64,000 nt of DNA from Salegentibacter sp. Hel_I_6 (GTDB lineage Bacteria; Bacteroidota; Bacteroidia; Flavobacteriales; Flavobacteriaceae): assembly GCF_000745315.1 (NCBI RefSeq), contig NZ_JQNQ01000001.1:3410001-3474000 (forward strand), written 5' to 3'. This document shows positions 51,311-61,779 of the stretch, piece after piece; the first letter of the stretch is position 1; each line of letters starts with the position of its first letter. The notes beneath the pieces are model-generated. The model had not been told where the DNA came from. It saw only the letters and a program-made list of their open reading frames with translations, and ran no database searches. The translations under genes were made by a program, and so were the position numbers.

Positions 51311-51658
51311 ATGCAACCATCATCTGAATCTGCTAATATATATCCCAGAACGAAGGAGAATATAAAGAGCATTTTTCTTTATTACTTTCCCTATGAACGT
51401 CATTCAACTATCGATAAGTTAGTAGAGGATGTTTATGATGCCCGGGGTTTAGAATTAAATCAGATTGAGTTTGTAGTCAAGGCTATTTCAGAAAATTATG
51501 ATTATTTAAGAGAATTGCTTGCTCCTAGTGGTTTTAGTGTAGCAGTTGCCTACACGTATGGTTCCAACGCATTATATGGATTCCCTAACATAGCTAAAAG
51601 AAATCACCAAGTAAGCACGAGATTTAAAGAAAGGGTATTGGGGAACGAAACCTACTAA
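51311..51658 (+). CDS. Small protein of the restriction operon
   Basis: A 115-residue protein of unknown family. It has a helical N-terminus with aromatic residues (KSIFLYYFPYERHSTIDKLVEDVY) and a C-terminal stretch (SVAVAYTYGSNALYGFPN). There is no signal or transmembrane segment. It precedes the cold-shock/zinc-ribbon protein gene by 9 bases and could be its partner. Confidence 0.6.
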   Translation: MQPSSESANIYPRTKENIKSIFLYYFPYERHSTIDKLVEDVYDARGLELNQIEFVVKAISENYDYLRELLAPSGFSVAVAYTYGSNALYGFPNIAKRNHQVSTRFKERVLGNETY

Positions 51659-51667
51659 AAGATTTCT

Positions 51668-54646
51668 ATGACAGGAAGCCAGATTATAAGAGATTTAAAA
51701 ATTTCAGTTTATGAGCTTTTAGAATATGGAAGGCTGCTGGAAGTAAACCTGAAAGATCCCAAAGTTGAAATTTCAAACCAGACTTTTCAGCAAATTAAAG
51801 ATTTACATAATAATGAAATAACCAGAGACCGCGTTTTTGAAATAGCAATGACCCAAAAAGCAGATGTTATTGGAGCCTTTAGGGATGATCAAGTTTATAA
51901 AATTCCAGCTAAGATAAAATGGTTTGGAAATGAATCTACGGGTGGTGATTATGGTTTTTTAGAAGCCCCCGTATTAGGAGATGTCTTTTTTCATTATGAC
52001 GCCGTAGAAAATATCGAAAGGGCTAATTTAAGATCTGAAAAATTTGTTTTGGCAGAGTTGCCAAAGAATGATTTTGAGATAAATAAAAAGAAATCAGCAA
52101 GTAAAGTATTGGATTTAGAAGCAGAAAAAGATATTTTCTTTATGCTTCACTGCTTCTCACGAATTTTCAGATCGGCTACTGCCAATCTGCGTAATTATAA
52201 TGAAGGGCCAGATACCATTCTGGAACAGTTTCATAAAAACATACACGAGCTTCAGTTTGATATAGGAGAGACTGAAAGAATTTATTTTACAAAGCTTGTT
52301 TTACAACTTATCCGGGAAAAATATATTCCATATAAGGTGAATATTCACTTTGAAAGATTAATTCGGGTATTCAAGAGTGAAAACTTCACACCTAAAAATA
52401 AGGAAGAGATAGATGAAATTACCAGGAAGTTTATACTCAAAGAGAACTATAATTTTGGCGAATTTAATTTTGTCCTGGAATTTAGAAACTTTTGTGATCT
52501 AAATATAGATTGGGAACTCGATGAGTCTATTCGTGAGGTTTCTCCAGAGAAGGATTTATATTATTGGTGGAGCAAACATAAACTGAATGTTCCTGTAGTC
52601 TATATTTTAGATAATATAATCGAAAAGGTAATTCTAACTCCCGAGGGTAGTAAGAATAGTTTAGATAGGCTTTCTGAGGAGGAGCTTAATGAGTTATTTA
52701 GAAAGGTATTTCAAAATATCTTAAATGATCAAGAAAATAGATATACCTCAGAACAGATAGGTGGTTTTGTTAAGCTTTCATTTGACTTCAATAAGAGTTT
52801 GGATTTAAGTCTGTTGGGGGAAGAAAGATTATTTGAATTATGGAATGGAGAATATATAGATTATTTCCCTGTAAATGCTGTAAGAGCATACCTTAAAAAT
52901 AAACGAAAAGAGGAATTAGAATCAGAAAAGGATACTCTTTTTATATCCGTAAAAAGAGCTAGAGAATTTATAAAGAAACTAGATTCCCAGCATCTTCGAG
53001 ATTTAGTGGCATCTATAGCTCTCGATGATGATAAAATAAAAACTCCGGCACAGTTTGCGGAAATTAAATATTTATTTGACAATTTAGGGAGAAGTAAAGC
53101 CGAGGAAATCGGTATAGTTGATTTAGCGCTTGAGTATTCTAATGAATTTTATAAGCTACAATTATTTATTGCAGATTTCACAGATAATATAGACTATGAT
53201 GAAGCTGTCCTTTATACCGGAATTTTAGAAAGTAAAAAACAGAAGCTGTTTTTTAAAAAGCTTATTAAGCTAATAGAAGAAAAAAAGCTTCAGCTGAGTC
53301 TGGAAGATTTAAACAGGGTTATTACTATTGATTATGAAACCAGTGAAGGCGCCAGGGAAATAGATGGTGTTGGCCTGGATTTTAGTTTAAGTGTTATTCT
53401 TAAAATTCTAAATGATTTAAAGAGTAAAGAGCTTACCAAAACAGAAACTATATTTAGTATTGTTGCAAGTCAGATAAAACGGCCCAGTGACCTGTTGGTA
53501 ATTGATGGCTTTTTTGACTCATGCGATGGAAGAGGTATTATTGAGCCAAAAGAAAAATCACCGGGAGATGATGCTATTACACAGGAATTTAGAACTGTAA
53601 AAAGTGAAAAGCGGAAACCGAGGTTTTCGACGATTTGCGATGGTAGAAAAGCCATAAACAGGGCCACCGGAGAGCCATCTCTTTGTCAGAAATCAGGAAA
53701 AGAATTTTGGTGGTGTGAAAATGATAAATGCTTTGAAATTGCCAGAAAACCTCATAAGCCCTTACACTGGAAAGATTATAGTTTGGCCGATATTTTACGG
53801 GTTCTGGAAATAGAATACAATGAAAATCAATATGAAAAACTACTTGGAATTATTAATCGGGCGAATAGGTATTTTGAACATCTCAGCTGTCGAAAATGTA
53901 ATAAAATTCTTAAACCGGCAGATAAGGACAATTACGGTTTCTATAGAGTAAGTAATTTTCAATGTCAGGATAAGGAATGTGAGGAGCACAATAATATTAT
54001 TTACTTATCACACTGTGCTAATGGAGCTTGCCAGGATATTGTAGATAGCAGGGATTCGGTAAAATGCAAGCCTGAAGGTTACCATCAAAACTGTGGATGG
54101 TATATCTGTAACAATTGTTTTGCCTGTTGTAGCTCTGAAAAAATTAGCGGCAGAGTAAATGCTTATAATTTTTCCGGTCAAGAATACAAATGCCATACCG
54201 AGGGGCATCGGGACAAAGGGATATTGTGCTGTAATAAGTGCGGAGAGGAAATGACCGAGAAGGAACAACACGGCAAACTTTATAAGAAACAACTAGATTG
54301 GTTTATCGAGCAAAAAGAAAACCATAGAAATATTGTGAAATATGGTACGCGTCGAGATGGGAAATGGTGGTTTATTTGGAGCCAGGGGACTTTTTCTTTT
54401 GAGGATTTTAGAAAACATTTAAAAAACCTGTATTCTACTGGGTTTAATATACCCGATTATAATATTTTAGAAAATACTACGCAGTTAATTGCGGAACCAT
54501 ATCGAGAGAATAACGCACCAGTTTTTATTTGCTCTTCCTGTGATAATATATATAAAACTACAGATTTAGAGGAATTTGATTATGCCAGGCAAAACAGTAT
54601 TTCTAAATATCACAACAGAATTTTTACCAATCAGAATGTTGAATAA
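51668..54646 (+). CDS. Large protein with a cold-shock-like domain and cysteine-rich zinc ribbons
   Basis: A 992-residue protein not recognised from a named family. Residues about 80-132 look like a cold-shock (OB-fold) domain: AKIKWFGNESTGGDYGFLEA then GDVFFHYDAVE. A long helical middle part follows. Residues about 655-875 contain many CxxC and CxxxC pairs (for example CRKCNKI, CNNCFACC and CCNKCGEEM), suggesting several zinc ribbons. Both parts fit nucleic-acid binding. It lies between hsdS and hsdR in the same operon, an unusual position. It may sense or bind single-stranded or damaged nucleic acid for the complex. Confidence 0.6.
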   Translation: MTGSQIIRDLKISVYELLEYGRLLEVNLKDPKVEISNQTFQQIKDLHNNEITRDRVFEIAMTQKADVIGAFRDDQVYKIPAKIKWFGNESTGGDYGFLEAPVLGDVFFHYDAVENIERANLRSEKFVLAELPKNDFEINKKKSASKVLDLEAEKDIFFMLHCFSRIFRSATANLRNYNEGPDTILEQFHKNIHELQFDIGETERIYFTKLVLQLIREKYIPYKVNIHFERLIRVFKSENFTPKNKEEIDEITRKFILKENYNFGEFNFVLEFRNFCDLNIDWELDESIREVSPEKDLYYWWSKHKLNVPVVYILDNIIEKVILTPEGSKNSLDRLSEEELNELFRKVFQNILNDQENRYTSEQIGGFVKLSFDFNKSLDLSLLGEERLFELWNGEYIDYFPVNAVRAYLKNKRKEELESEKDTLFISVKRAREFIKKLDSQHLRDLVASIALDDDKIKTPAQFAEIKYLFDNLGRSKAEEIGIVDLALEYSNEFYKLQLFIADFTDNIDYDEAVLYTGILESKKQKLFFKKLIKLIEEKKLQLSLEDLNRVITIDYETSEGAREIDGVGLDFSLSVILKILNDLKSKELTKTETIFSIVASQIKRPSDLLVIDGFFDSCDGRGIIEPKEKSPGDDAITQEFRTVKSEKRKPRFSTICDGRKAINRATGEPSLCQKSGKEFWWCENDKCFEIARKPHKPLHWKDYSLADILRVLEIEYNENQYEKLLGIINRANRYFEHLSCRKCNKILKPADKDNYGFYRVSNFQCQDKECEEHNNIIYLSHCANGACQDIVDSRDSVKCKPEGYHQNCGWYICNNCFACCSSEKISGRVNAYNFSGQEYKCHTEGHRDKGILCCNKCGEEMTEKEQHGKLYKKQLDWFIEQKENHRNIVKYGTRRDGKWWFIWSQGTFSFEDFRKHLKNLYSTGFNIPDYNILENTTQLIAEPYRENNAPVFICSSCDNIYKTTDLEEFDYARQNSISKYHNRIFTNQNVE

Positions 54647-54653
54647 TTGATCT

Positions 54654-57600
54654 ATGAGCAACTTTAATTTTCTACAAAAAGAATTTCCGGGCATCTATAA
54701 AGAAGCTTTCAATGCAGAGAATCATACTTTTCGGGAGCCGAGATACTCAGCGCTACTTTCAAGAAGTACTTTAGAGAAAGCTATTTATTGGCTCTATGAA
54801 AATGATGTAGATCTTGAATTGCCTTACGATACAAAATTGGGAGCTCTTCTTCACAATCAGGATTTTAAGGATATCCTAAAGCCTACAATGTTTAGGGAAC
54901 TTGATGTTATTCGGCTTGCTGGAAATAATGCAGCTCACGGTAAGAAAGTGAGTCAGTATGAGGCTCTTCAATCTATTAAAAATCTATATCGATTTTCATC
55001 TTTTATCAGCGTTTACTATAGCGAAGAAAATCCGGAGATTCCTTTATTTAATGAAGCTATAATTCCACATGGGAAAACTGAAGATCGTAAACTAAAGGAA
55101 ATAAAACAGGTTGCCGAGAAGCTGCAGGAAGAACTAAAGCAAATGAAAGCCGAAGCCGAAAAGCAAAAAGACCTTTCGGCTCAAAATGAGCTTTTAAATC
55201 TTCAGCTAAAGCAACAAGAAGAGAAACTAAAGACCAGAAAAGAGGAGCGTAAAAAGACTACAGATCCCGATAAAGCTATTCCGCCTTTAACTTCAGAAGT
55301 TGAAACCCGTAAACAATTAATAGACTTGCTGTTACGAGAGGCTGGCTGGGAAAATTTAGAGACTGGAAAAGACCTGGAATTTAAAGTTAATGGTATGCCT
55401 CCTTCCACCAACCCAAGCGGAATTGGTTACGTAGATTATGTGTTATGGGGTCGCAACGGTTTACCTTTAGCTGTAGTAGAAGCAAAGAAAAGTCTCTACG
55501 ATGCTGCAAAAGGAAAACACCAGGCTTTTTTGTATGCAGGCTGTTTAGAGAAAGAATTTAACCAGAGGCCCATAATATTTTATTCAAATGGTTTCGAAAC
55601 CAAGTTATGGGACGATACCTTTTATCCTGAAAGAGAAGTTCAGGGTTTCTATACGCAGGATGAATTGCAGCTTCTTGTAGACAGGCGGCAATCCAGAACT
55701 GATATTAGGGAATATATAGCTAATCCTGATATTGCCGGCAGGCCTTATCAGCTTGAAGCAATTCAAAGGGTGTCTGAAAGTTTTGTTACTTTAAAAGATA
55801 GTCAATTAAAGGGTAAAGCCAGAAAAGCTTTACTGGTAATGGCTACAGGTAGCGGAAAAACCCGTACTGCAGCTTCTATTGTAGATATGCTTACAAAATC
55901 TAACTGGGTGAAAAGAGTGCTTTTCCTGGCAGACAGGAATGCATTAGTTACTCAGGCTAAAAATTCTTTTAAAGAGCACCTTCCTCATCTTTCTGCAATA
56001 GATCTTACCAAGGAAGTTGAAGATACCGGGACCAGGATGGTTTTTTCTACCTATCCTACTATAATGAACAAAATAGATAGTCTTAAATCTGAAGAGGGTA
56101 GATTCTATGGTGTGGGACATTTTGATCTAGTTATAATCGATGAGGCACACAGGTCAGTTTATCAAAAATATAGATCTATTTTTGAATATTTCGATAGTCT
56201 GCTTATAGGATTAACTGCAACCCCTAAAAAAGAGATAGACAAGAATACCTATTCCCTGTTTGAAATTGAAGATGATAACCCAACCTTTTCTTATGAGCTT
56301 GATCAGGCTGTAAAGGATGAATTTTTGGTTCCTCCAAAAGCTATTGAAGTACCCATAAAATTTCCACTGGAAGGTGTGAAGTATAAAGAACTCCCGGAAA
56401 AGGACAAAGTGCAATATGAAGAGCTCTTTGGGGATCCTACTACCGGAACAGTAAGTATAGAAGAAATTGACAAAGGAAAAATAAACACCTGGCTATTCAA
56501 TAAAGATACGGTAGATAAGGTGTTAGCTCATTTGATGGAAAATGGTATTAAAGTTGGGGGCGGGGATAAATTAGGGAAAACAATCATTTTTGCTAAGAAC
56601 CATAAGCACGCAATTTTTATTGAGGAACGTTTTAATAAGAACTATCCGGAATATGGAGGTTCTTTTCTAAGAGTGATAGATAACCAGGCCGATAAAGCTC
56701 AAGATTTGCTGGAGAAATTTTGCGATGATAAAGAGGAAATGGAACCTCAAATTGCGGTTTCAGTAGATATGATGGATACCGGAGTAGATGCACCCCGGGT
56801 AGTAAATCTTGTATTTTTTAAAAGGGTAAGATCGTATTCTAAATATTGGCAAATGATTGGCCGGGGTACAAGACTAAGACCAAATCTTTTTGCGCCCAAA
56901 GAAGACAAAGAGCATTTTATGATTTTTGACTTTTGTGCCAATTTTGATTTTTTTGAGGAATTTCCAGATGGAATCTCTGCTACCACCAGCAAACCTCTTT
57001 CTCAACAAATCTTTGAAGCGAAATTGGATCTTGTGATTACCCTTAGAAACAAGTCAGATACTTCTGAGCAAGAAGATCAGTTAATGACAGATTTCACCAA
57101 TAACCTTCATAAAACCATTAGTGATCTTAATGAAGATCGGTATTTAGTAAGAAACTCCTGGAGGCAAGTTAAAGAATATAAAGACAGGAAGAGGTGGGAT
57201 AATTTAAGTAAGGGAGATGAAAATGATATTAAAAAGCACCTCTCTAAACTCCCCACGTTTAAAGATGATGAAGATGAACTAGCGAAAAGATTTGATCTTC
57301 TAATTCTTAATTTGCATCTCGCTTTATTGAGTGGTAGCCGAGCGCAGGAGAATTATATAAATAGAATTTATTCTATCGGAAATCAATTGGAGAAAAAACG
57401 AAATATTCCTGCTGTAGCAGCTAAAATTAATACAGTTAGAGAAATACAGGATATGGAATTTTGGAAACAGGTTTCCTTAATGCAATTAGAAAAAGTAAGA
57501 GAGGACATAAGATCTTTAATCCAGTTTATTGATAAAGAAACTCAGGATCCGGTTTATGCAAATTTTGAAGATTATTTAAACAAGGACGGTGTAAAAGAAA

Positions 57601-58100
57601 GAGATATTCTGCCTACTTACACCCGTATGAAGAGTTACAAGGATAGGGTGGAAGCATTTATCCGAAAAAATAAAAATCAGTTAGTAATAGACAAGCTTTA
57701 CAAGAACATCCCAATAACTGAAAAAGAACTTAAATCTCTAGAGAGCTTTTTTGCCAGTGAAGAATTAGGTTCAAAAGAGGAGTTTAAAAGTCAGCTTAAT
57801 GGAGAACCGCTGGGCAAATTTGTTCGAAAAATTGTAGGTCTGGATGTGCAGGTTGTTAACCAGCTTTTTAGTGATTTAATACAGGATGAAAATCTCAATG
57901 CTAACCAAATAACCTTTATACAAAAGGTAATTGATTACCTGAATAAAAATGGAACCTTAGATAAAAAACTATTGTCTTCTTCAGTTTTGGTGCAATCCTA
58001 TGAGAGGGGGATATTAGATTTATTTAAAGGAGAGAATGAAAGGATAAGTAAGATTATTTCTATTGTAGACAAGGTAAATGAGAATGCGGGGATAGCATAA
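54654..58100 (+). CDS. hsdR: Type I restriction endonuclease and translocase subunit
   Basis: A 1148-residue subunit. Residues about 1-125 form a DUF4145/HEPN-like helical domain (RLAGNNAAHGKK). A coiled coil (about 140-200) comes next. The nuclease domain has the PD-(D/E)xK residues in VDYVLWGRNGLPLAVVEAKK (Asp near 260, Glu-Lys near 274-276). The helicase contains ATGSGKT (about 397-403), IDEAHRSVY (about 494-502), GLTATPK and IGRGTRLRP. The C-terminal part is EcoEI-like. With HsdM and HsdS it makes the ATP-dependent restriction complex. The gene follows the zinc-ribbon gene after 7 bases. Confidence 0.94.
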   Translation: MSNFNFLQKEFPGIYKEAFNAENHTFREPRYSALLSRSTLEKAIYWLYENDVDLELPYDTKLGALLHNQDFKDILKPTMFRELDVIRLAGNNAAHGKKVSQYEALQSIKNLYRFSSFISVYYSEENPEIPLFNEAIIPHGKTEDRKLKEIKQVAEKLQEELKQMKAEAEKQKDLSAQNELLNLQLKQQEEKLKTRKEERKKTTDPDKAIPPLTSEVETRKQLIDLLLREAGWENLETGKDLEFKVNGMPPSTNPSGIGYVDYVLWGRNGLPLAVVEAKKSLYDAAKGKHQAFLYAGCLEKEFNQRPIIFYSNGFETKLWDDTFYPEREVQGFYTQDELQLLVDRRQSRTDIREYIANPDIAGRPYQLEAIQRVSESFVTLKDSQLKGKARKALLVMATGSGKTRTAASIVDMLTKSNWVKRVLFLADRNALVTQAKNSFKEHLPHLSAIDLTKEVEDTGTRMVFSTYPTIMNKIDSLKSEEGRFYGVGHFDLVIIDEAHRSVYQKYRSIFEYFDSLLIGLTATPKKEIDKNTYSLFEIEDDNPTFSYELDQAVKDEFLVPPKAIEVPIKFPLEGVKYKELPEKDKVQYEELFGDPTTGTVSIEEIDKGKINTWLFNKDTVDKVLAHLMENGIKVGGGDKLGKTIIFAKNHKHAIFIEERFNKNYPEYGGSFLRVIDNQADKAQDLLEKFCDDKEEMEPQIAVSVDMMDTGVDAPRVVNLVFFKRVRSYSKYWQMIGRGTRLRPNLFAPKEDKEHFMIFDFCANFDFFEEFPDGISATTSKPLSQQIFEAKLDLVITLRNKSDTSEQEDQLMTDFTNNLHKTISDLNEDRYLVRNSWRQVKEYKDRKRWDNLSKGDENDIKKHLSKLPTFKDDEDELAKRFDLLILNLHLALLSGSRAQENYINRIYSIGNQLEKKRNIPAVAAKINTVREIQDMEFWKQVSLMQLEKVREDIRSLIQFIDKETQDPVYANFEDYLNKDGVKERDILPTYTRMKSYKDRVEAFIRKNKNQLVIDKLYKNIPITEKELKSLESFFASEELGSKEEFKSQLNGEPLGKFVRKIVGLDVQVVNQLFSDLIQDENLNANQITFIQKVIDYLNKNGTLDKKLLSSSVLVQSYERGILDLFKGENERISKIISIVDKVNENAGIA

Positions 58101-58130
58101 GGTTGAGAGTTTTATTGTAATAAAAAGATT

Positions 58131-60569
58131 ATGAGTTTCCATCCAAAGAAAATAAAAGAAAAACATGTAATAGCTGCAGTTTCAAAAATCCAAACTGAGC
58201 AACCTGAGTTAAGACCTTCTACCAGATGGTTGGTTAGAATTGGAGAGGATACTTATCCTCCGAAAGAAATTATGCAATATGCAAGAGAGCAATATGATGG
58301 TTCGGATTATTGGAGCTATGGAGGAGGCCCGCCTACTAATAAATATTTAGAAAGAATGGGTTTCGAAATTCTAGATATGAATACTGGAGCCGATCCATTA
58401 CAAATATTTATCAATAAATATAAAAAGCATTTAGCAAAAAATGGCTTAATGGACGAGGCTTATAAATGGCAGTTAGTAGAAGAATACAAAGGACGACCAG
58501 ATATAAGAAAAGAAGATTTAGAAAATGAACTTAGATCAATTAATTTCTCAAATTTAGTATATGGAAATGCCATTACGGCAATGCGCCATATTGCTAATCA
58601 ACGAACCGAAGAATATCGAGAATGCTTCTTAAAGTTATTTAATGAAGAAAATTCACTTAAGGATAGGATTCAAAGTTTTGATAATAAAACCTCGGAGCTT
58701 TTCCATTCAATATTTCCAGAAAACAATTTAAGTCATCATCAAGATGAACGAACTATATCGATCTTTTTGTCATATCGGTTTCCAGATAAATACACATTTT
58801 ATAAAGACTCCTATTATAAAAAGTTTTGCAAGGCTTTAGGAATAAAACATAAGCCCAAGGGGCTAAAATATATTCATTATCTAGAGTTGATTAATGGTTT
58901 TATAGATGATTATATTTCTAAGGATCAGGAATTGCTAAATATGGTAGAACAGTTGCTGCCGGACAATGCCTACAAAGATGATAATAATCTTCTATTGGCA
59001 CAGGACATCCTTTATACCGTATTGGATAAAAAAAATAAATCTGGAGATGAGGATTCAGGAATTGATGATATAGAAGAAAACAATTTAGAAATTATGGGCA
59101 TACCGCTTAATCAAATTCTTTACGGGCCTCCGGGAACAGGTAAGACTTTTAAAACAAAAGAGTTAGCTCTCAATATTGTAGAGCCAGATTTTGATACAGA
59201 AAAAACTGATGCTCGGAATGAGATAAATCAGAAATATGAAAGTCATTATAAGAAGAAGAGCATCCATTTTACGACTTTTCATCAATCCTGGGGTTACGAG
59301 GATTTCGTAGAAGGAATTAAGCCAATACTTAATTCAACTGAAAGTGATTCAAACACAGTTAACTATTGTATTGAAGCTGGTATTTTTAAAAAGTGTTGTG
59401 CTTACGCTGCACACAACTGCTACAAATTGATGAAGGAACAGCAGAGAAACTCATCAATTGAATACGATTTTGATGAATTGTATGAGGCTTTTATAGATCA
59501 GTATAGAAATATTGATTTTGAACCAACATTCCCAACATTGACTGGTCGTGAAGTTGAGATTTTCGAAATAAATAAAAATGATTCGATAAGGGCTAGGGCA
59601 AAAGGTTCAACATCTATTCACGTTGCGCCTCTAACAAAAGAAAATATTCAGAAGCTATATGATTCTTATCCAGACATTGATGATATAAATAATCTTCAAG
59701 AAGTTAAGGAAACAGTTGGAGTGAGTCCTAGAACTACAGAATTTTATGCGATTTTTAAAGGATTAAAAGAATTTGAGAATCAAAAATTTAAACCGGTAGA
59801 AAAAGAAAATACCGATTTAGAGGTTAATACGGTAGATGAAACTGATATTATTAAAAAGTTTGATGCCGGTGTGTACAACAATGCCGTTATTCAATTTTCA
59901 CAGAAGGCCAATCCTGTAGTATTAATTATTGATGAAATTAATCGAGGAAATGTATCTGCTGTCTTTGGAGAATTGATAACACTTTTAGAGAATGATAAAA
60001 GATTAGGTGCAAAGGAAGCTCTAAGTGTTGAATTAGCATATTCTAAATCAAATTTCGGAATCCCGTCCAATCTTTACATAATTGGCACAATGAATACAGC
60101 CGATAGGAGTGTGGAAGCTCTTGATACGGCCTTAAGAAGACGTTTTTCTTTTGAGGAAGTAATGCCTGAAGCCGATTTATTGAATCACATAAATTTTGAA
60201 GACTTCAATTTGGGGGATTTATTAAATAACATTAATGAAAGGATTGAAGTCCTATTGGATCGAGATCACACGATAGGTCATTCTTACTTTATTAAAATAA
60301 AAAGTGGAGATATTGATGCTTTGCGTGAAGCTTTTGAAAACAAAATCATTCCATTACTCCAGGAATATTTTTATCACGATTATGAAAAAATTGCTTTGAT
60401 CCTTGGCGAGGGCTTTGTAGAGCGAAAAGAATCAAATGTGAGTTTTGCTAAATTCGATAACCTGGATAAACCCGAGTTACTTCATTCCTATGAACTGCGA
60501 AAGAATATAGGTGATATTGAAGCTGCTATAAGAAAACTTCTAAATAGAGGTGATGAAAAAGCAACGTGA
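58131..60569 (+). CDS. mcrB: McrB-like GTPase/AAA+ restriction subunit
   Basis: An 812-residue protein. The N-terminal domain (about 1-85: HVIAAVSKIQTEQPE, STRWLVRIGEDTYPPKEIMQYA) resembles the ScoMcrA head domain that contacts DNA. A helical part follows (about 90-310). The AAA+ module has Walker A GPPGTGKT (about 332-339), HQSWGYEDFVEGIKPIL, Walker B LIIDEINRGNVSAVFGEL and sensor NTADRSVEALDTALRRRF. Together with McrC it should form a modification-dependent restriction enzyme that cuts methylated DNA. It starts 30 bases after hsdR. Confidence 0.92.
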   Translation: MSFHPKKIKEKHVIAAVSKIQTEQPELRPSTRWLVRIGEDTYPPKEIMQYAREQYDGSDYWSYGGGPPTNKYLERMGFEILDMNTGADPLQIFINKYKKHLAKNGLMDEAYKWQLVEEYKGRPDIRKEDLENELRSINFSNLVYGNAITAMRHIANQRTEEYRECFLKLFNEENSLKDRIQSFDNKTSELFHSIFPENNLSHHQDERTISIFLSYRFPDKYTFYKDSYYKKFCKALGIKHKPKGLKYIHYLELINGFIDDYISKDQELLNMVEQLLPDNAYKDDNNLLLAQDILYTVLDKKNKSGDEDSGIDDIEENNLEIMGIPLNQILYGPPGTGKTFKTKELALNIVEPDFDTEKTDARNEINQKYESHYKKKSIHFTTFHQSWGYEDFVEGIKPILNSTESDSNTVNYCIEAGIFKKCCAYAAHNCYKLMKEQQRNSSIEYDFDELYEAFIDQYRNIDFEPTFPTLTGREVEIFEINKNDSIRARAKGSTSIHVAPLTKENIQKLYDSYPDIDDINNLQEVKETVGVSPRTTEFYAIFKGLKEFENQKFKPVEKENTDLEVNTVDETDIIKKFDAGVYNNAVIQFSQKANPVVLIIDEINRGNVSAVFGELITLLENDKRLGAKEALSVELAYSKSNFGIPSNLYIIGTMNTADRSVEALDTALRRRFSFEEVMPEADLLNHINFEDFNLGDLLNNINERIEVLLDRDHTIGHSYFIKIKSGDIDALREAFENKIIPLLQEYFYHDYEKIALILGEGFVERKESNVSFAKFDNLDKPELLHSYELRKNIGDIEAAIRKLLNRGDEKAT

Positions 60570-61779
60570 GGTTATTAAGGTTTTTGAGTATGAGGTTTTA
60601 AAACTGGGAGATAAATTTAAAAAGAGTCACTTAAAAGCTTTTTCTAATTTCAATGCCTTGCATGAAGATCGGTATTTCGATATCCGTTACAATGGGATCA
60701 GGTTTAAAAACTTTGTAGGTGTTGTGCAGGTGGATGGACTTACGGTGGAAATCCTTCCTAAAATAGATTCCCGGGAAACCGACAAGGATCTTTGGCAGGA
60801 TGTGCTTATCGAGATGCTTAAAACCACCAAAAAATTGAAGGTTCAGAAAATAGGGCAGGCTAATGTCAATAGGCAGAACATTCATCTTTTGGATATCTAT
60901 TTTGAATGGTTTTTGACGGAAATAGAGTTACTGATAAGACAGGGGTTAATCAAGCAGTATTATACAGAGGCAAAAAATGTAAATGCCCTGAAAGGAAAAT
61001 TGGAATTTGCAGGGCATATTAGGAAAAATCTTATTCATAAGGAAAAGTTTTATACCACGCACCAGATTTACGAGAAGGATCATCTGATTCATCAGATCCT
61101 GGGACTGGCGCTTTCTATTATTGAAAGTTTCTCTAAAGGCACTTATCTCTACTCCAGATGTAAATCTGTACAACTGGATTTTCCAGAGGTAAAATCGATA
61201 AAAATAAATCATACTACTTTCAGCCGGATTAAAAAGTCGAGAAAATCTACACCTTATAAAACTGCCCTGGAAATTGCTAGGTTTATTATTCTGAATTATG
61301 CACCAAACATATCTTCAGGGAATGAAAAAATGCTTGCATTACTTTTTGATATGAATAGCCTTTGGGAGGAATATGTGTTAGTTAAGATGAAGAAAGAGGC
61401 TTTGGTGTTGGAAGATACAGAAGTATATGGGCAAAGCTCTAAAGAGTTCTGGCAGGGAATAACTATCCGACCCGATATCGTGGTTAAAAAGAAGGATAAG
61501 GTATATGTGATCGATACGAAATGGAAAAACATTCAAAATTTCAAACCTTCTACTCAGGATCTCCGTCAAATGTATGTTTACAATGATTATTGGAAGTCTG
61601 TCCAATCGATGTTACTGTATCCTGCTACTAAAACCATTGTCCCCGATTTCAAGAATTTTAAAACAAGGGATCATCAATGCGCTGTGGGACGGTTAAACAT
61701 AATTGAAAATGGTAAATTAAATGCAGAGATTGGGAAAGAGATTTTGGAGTGGTATGACTTCTCTGATGTAAAGAATTAA
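60553..61779 (+). CDS. mcrC: McrC nuclease subunit
   Basis: A 408-residue protein (start at ATG 60553, overlapping mcrB by 17 bases). The N-terminal domain (VDGLTVEILPKIDSRETD) is typical for McrC. The C-terminal nuclease carries the PD-(D/E)xK residues in RPDIVVKKKDKVYVIDTKWKN (Asp near 307, Asp-x-Lys near 320). It supplies the cleavage activity to McrB. Ends the ten-gene rightward run. Confidence 0.92.
   Translation: MKKQREVIKVFEYEVLKLGDKFKKSHLKAFSNFNALHEDRYFDIRYNGIRFKNFVGVVQVDGLTVEILPKIDSRETDKDLWQDVLIEMLKTTKKLKVQKIGQANVNRQNIHLLDIYFEWFLTEIELLIRQGLIKQYYTEAKNVNALKGKLEFAGHIRKNLIHKEKFYTTHQIYEKDHLIHQILGLALSIIESFSKGTYLYSRCKSVQLDFPEVKSIKINHTTFSRIKKSRKSTPYKTALEIARFIILNYAPNISSGNEKMLALLFDMNSLWEEYVLVKMKKEALVLEDTEVYGQSSKEFWQGITIRPDIVVKKKDKVYVIDTKWKNIQNFKPSTQDLRQMYVYNDYWKSVQSMLLYPATKTIVPDFKNFKTRDHQCAVGRLNIIENGKLNAEIGKEILEWYDFSDVKN

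Noticed and set aside
59018..59035. CCGTATTGGATAAAAA within mcrB as an att copy
   Set aside because: It lies inside a conserved coding region and the match is interrupted.
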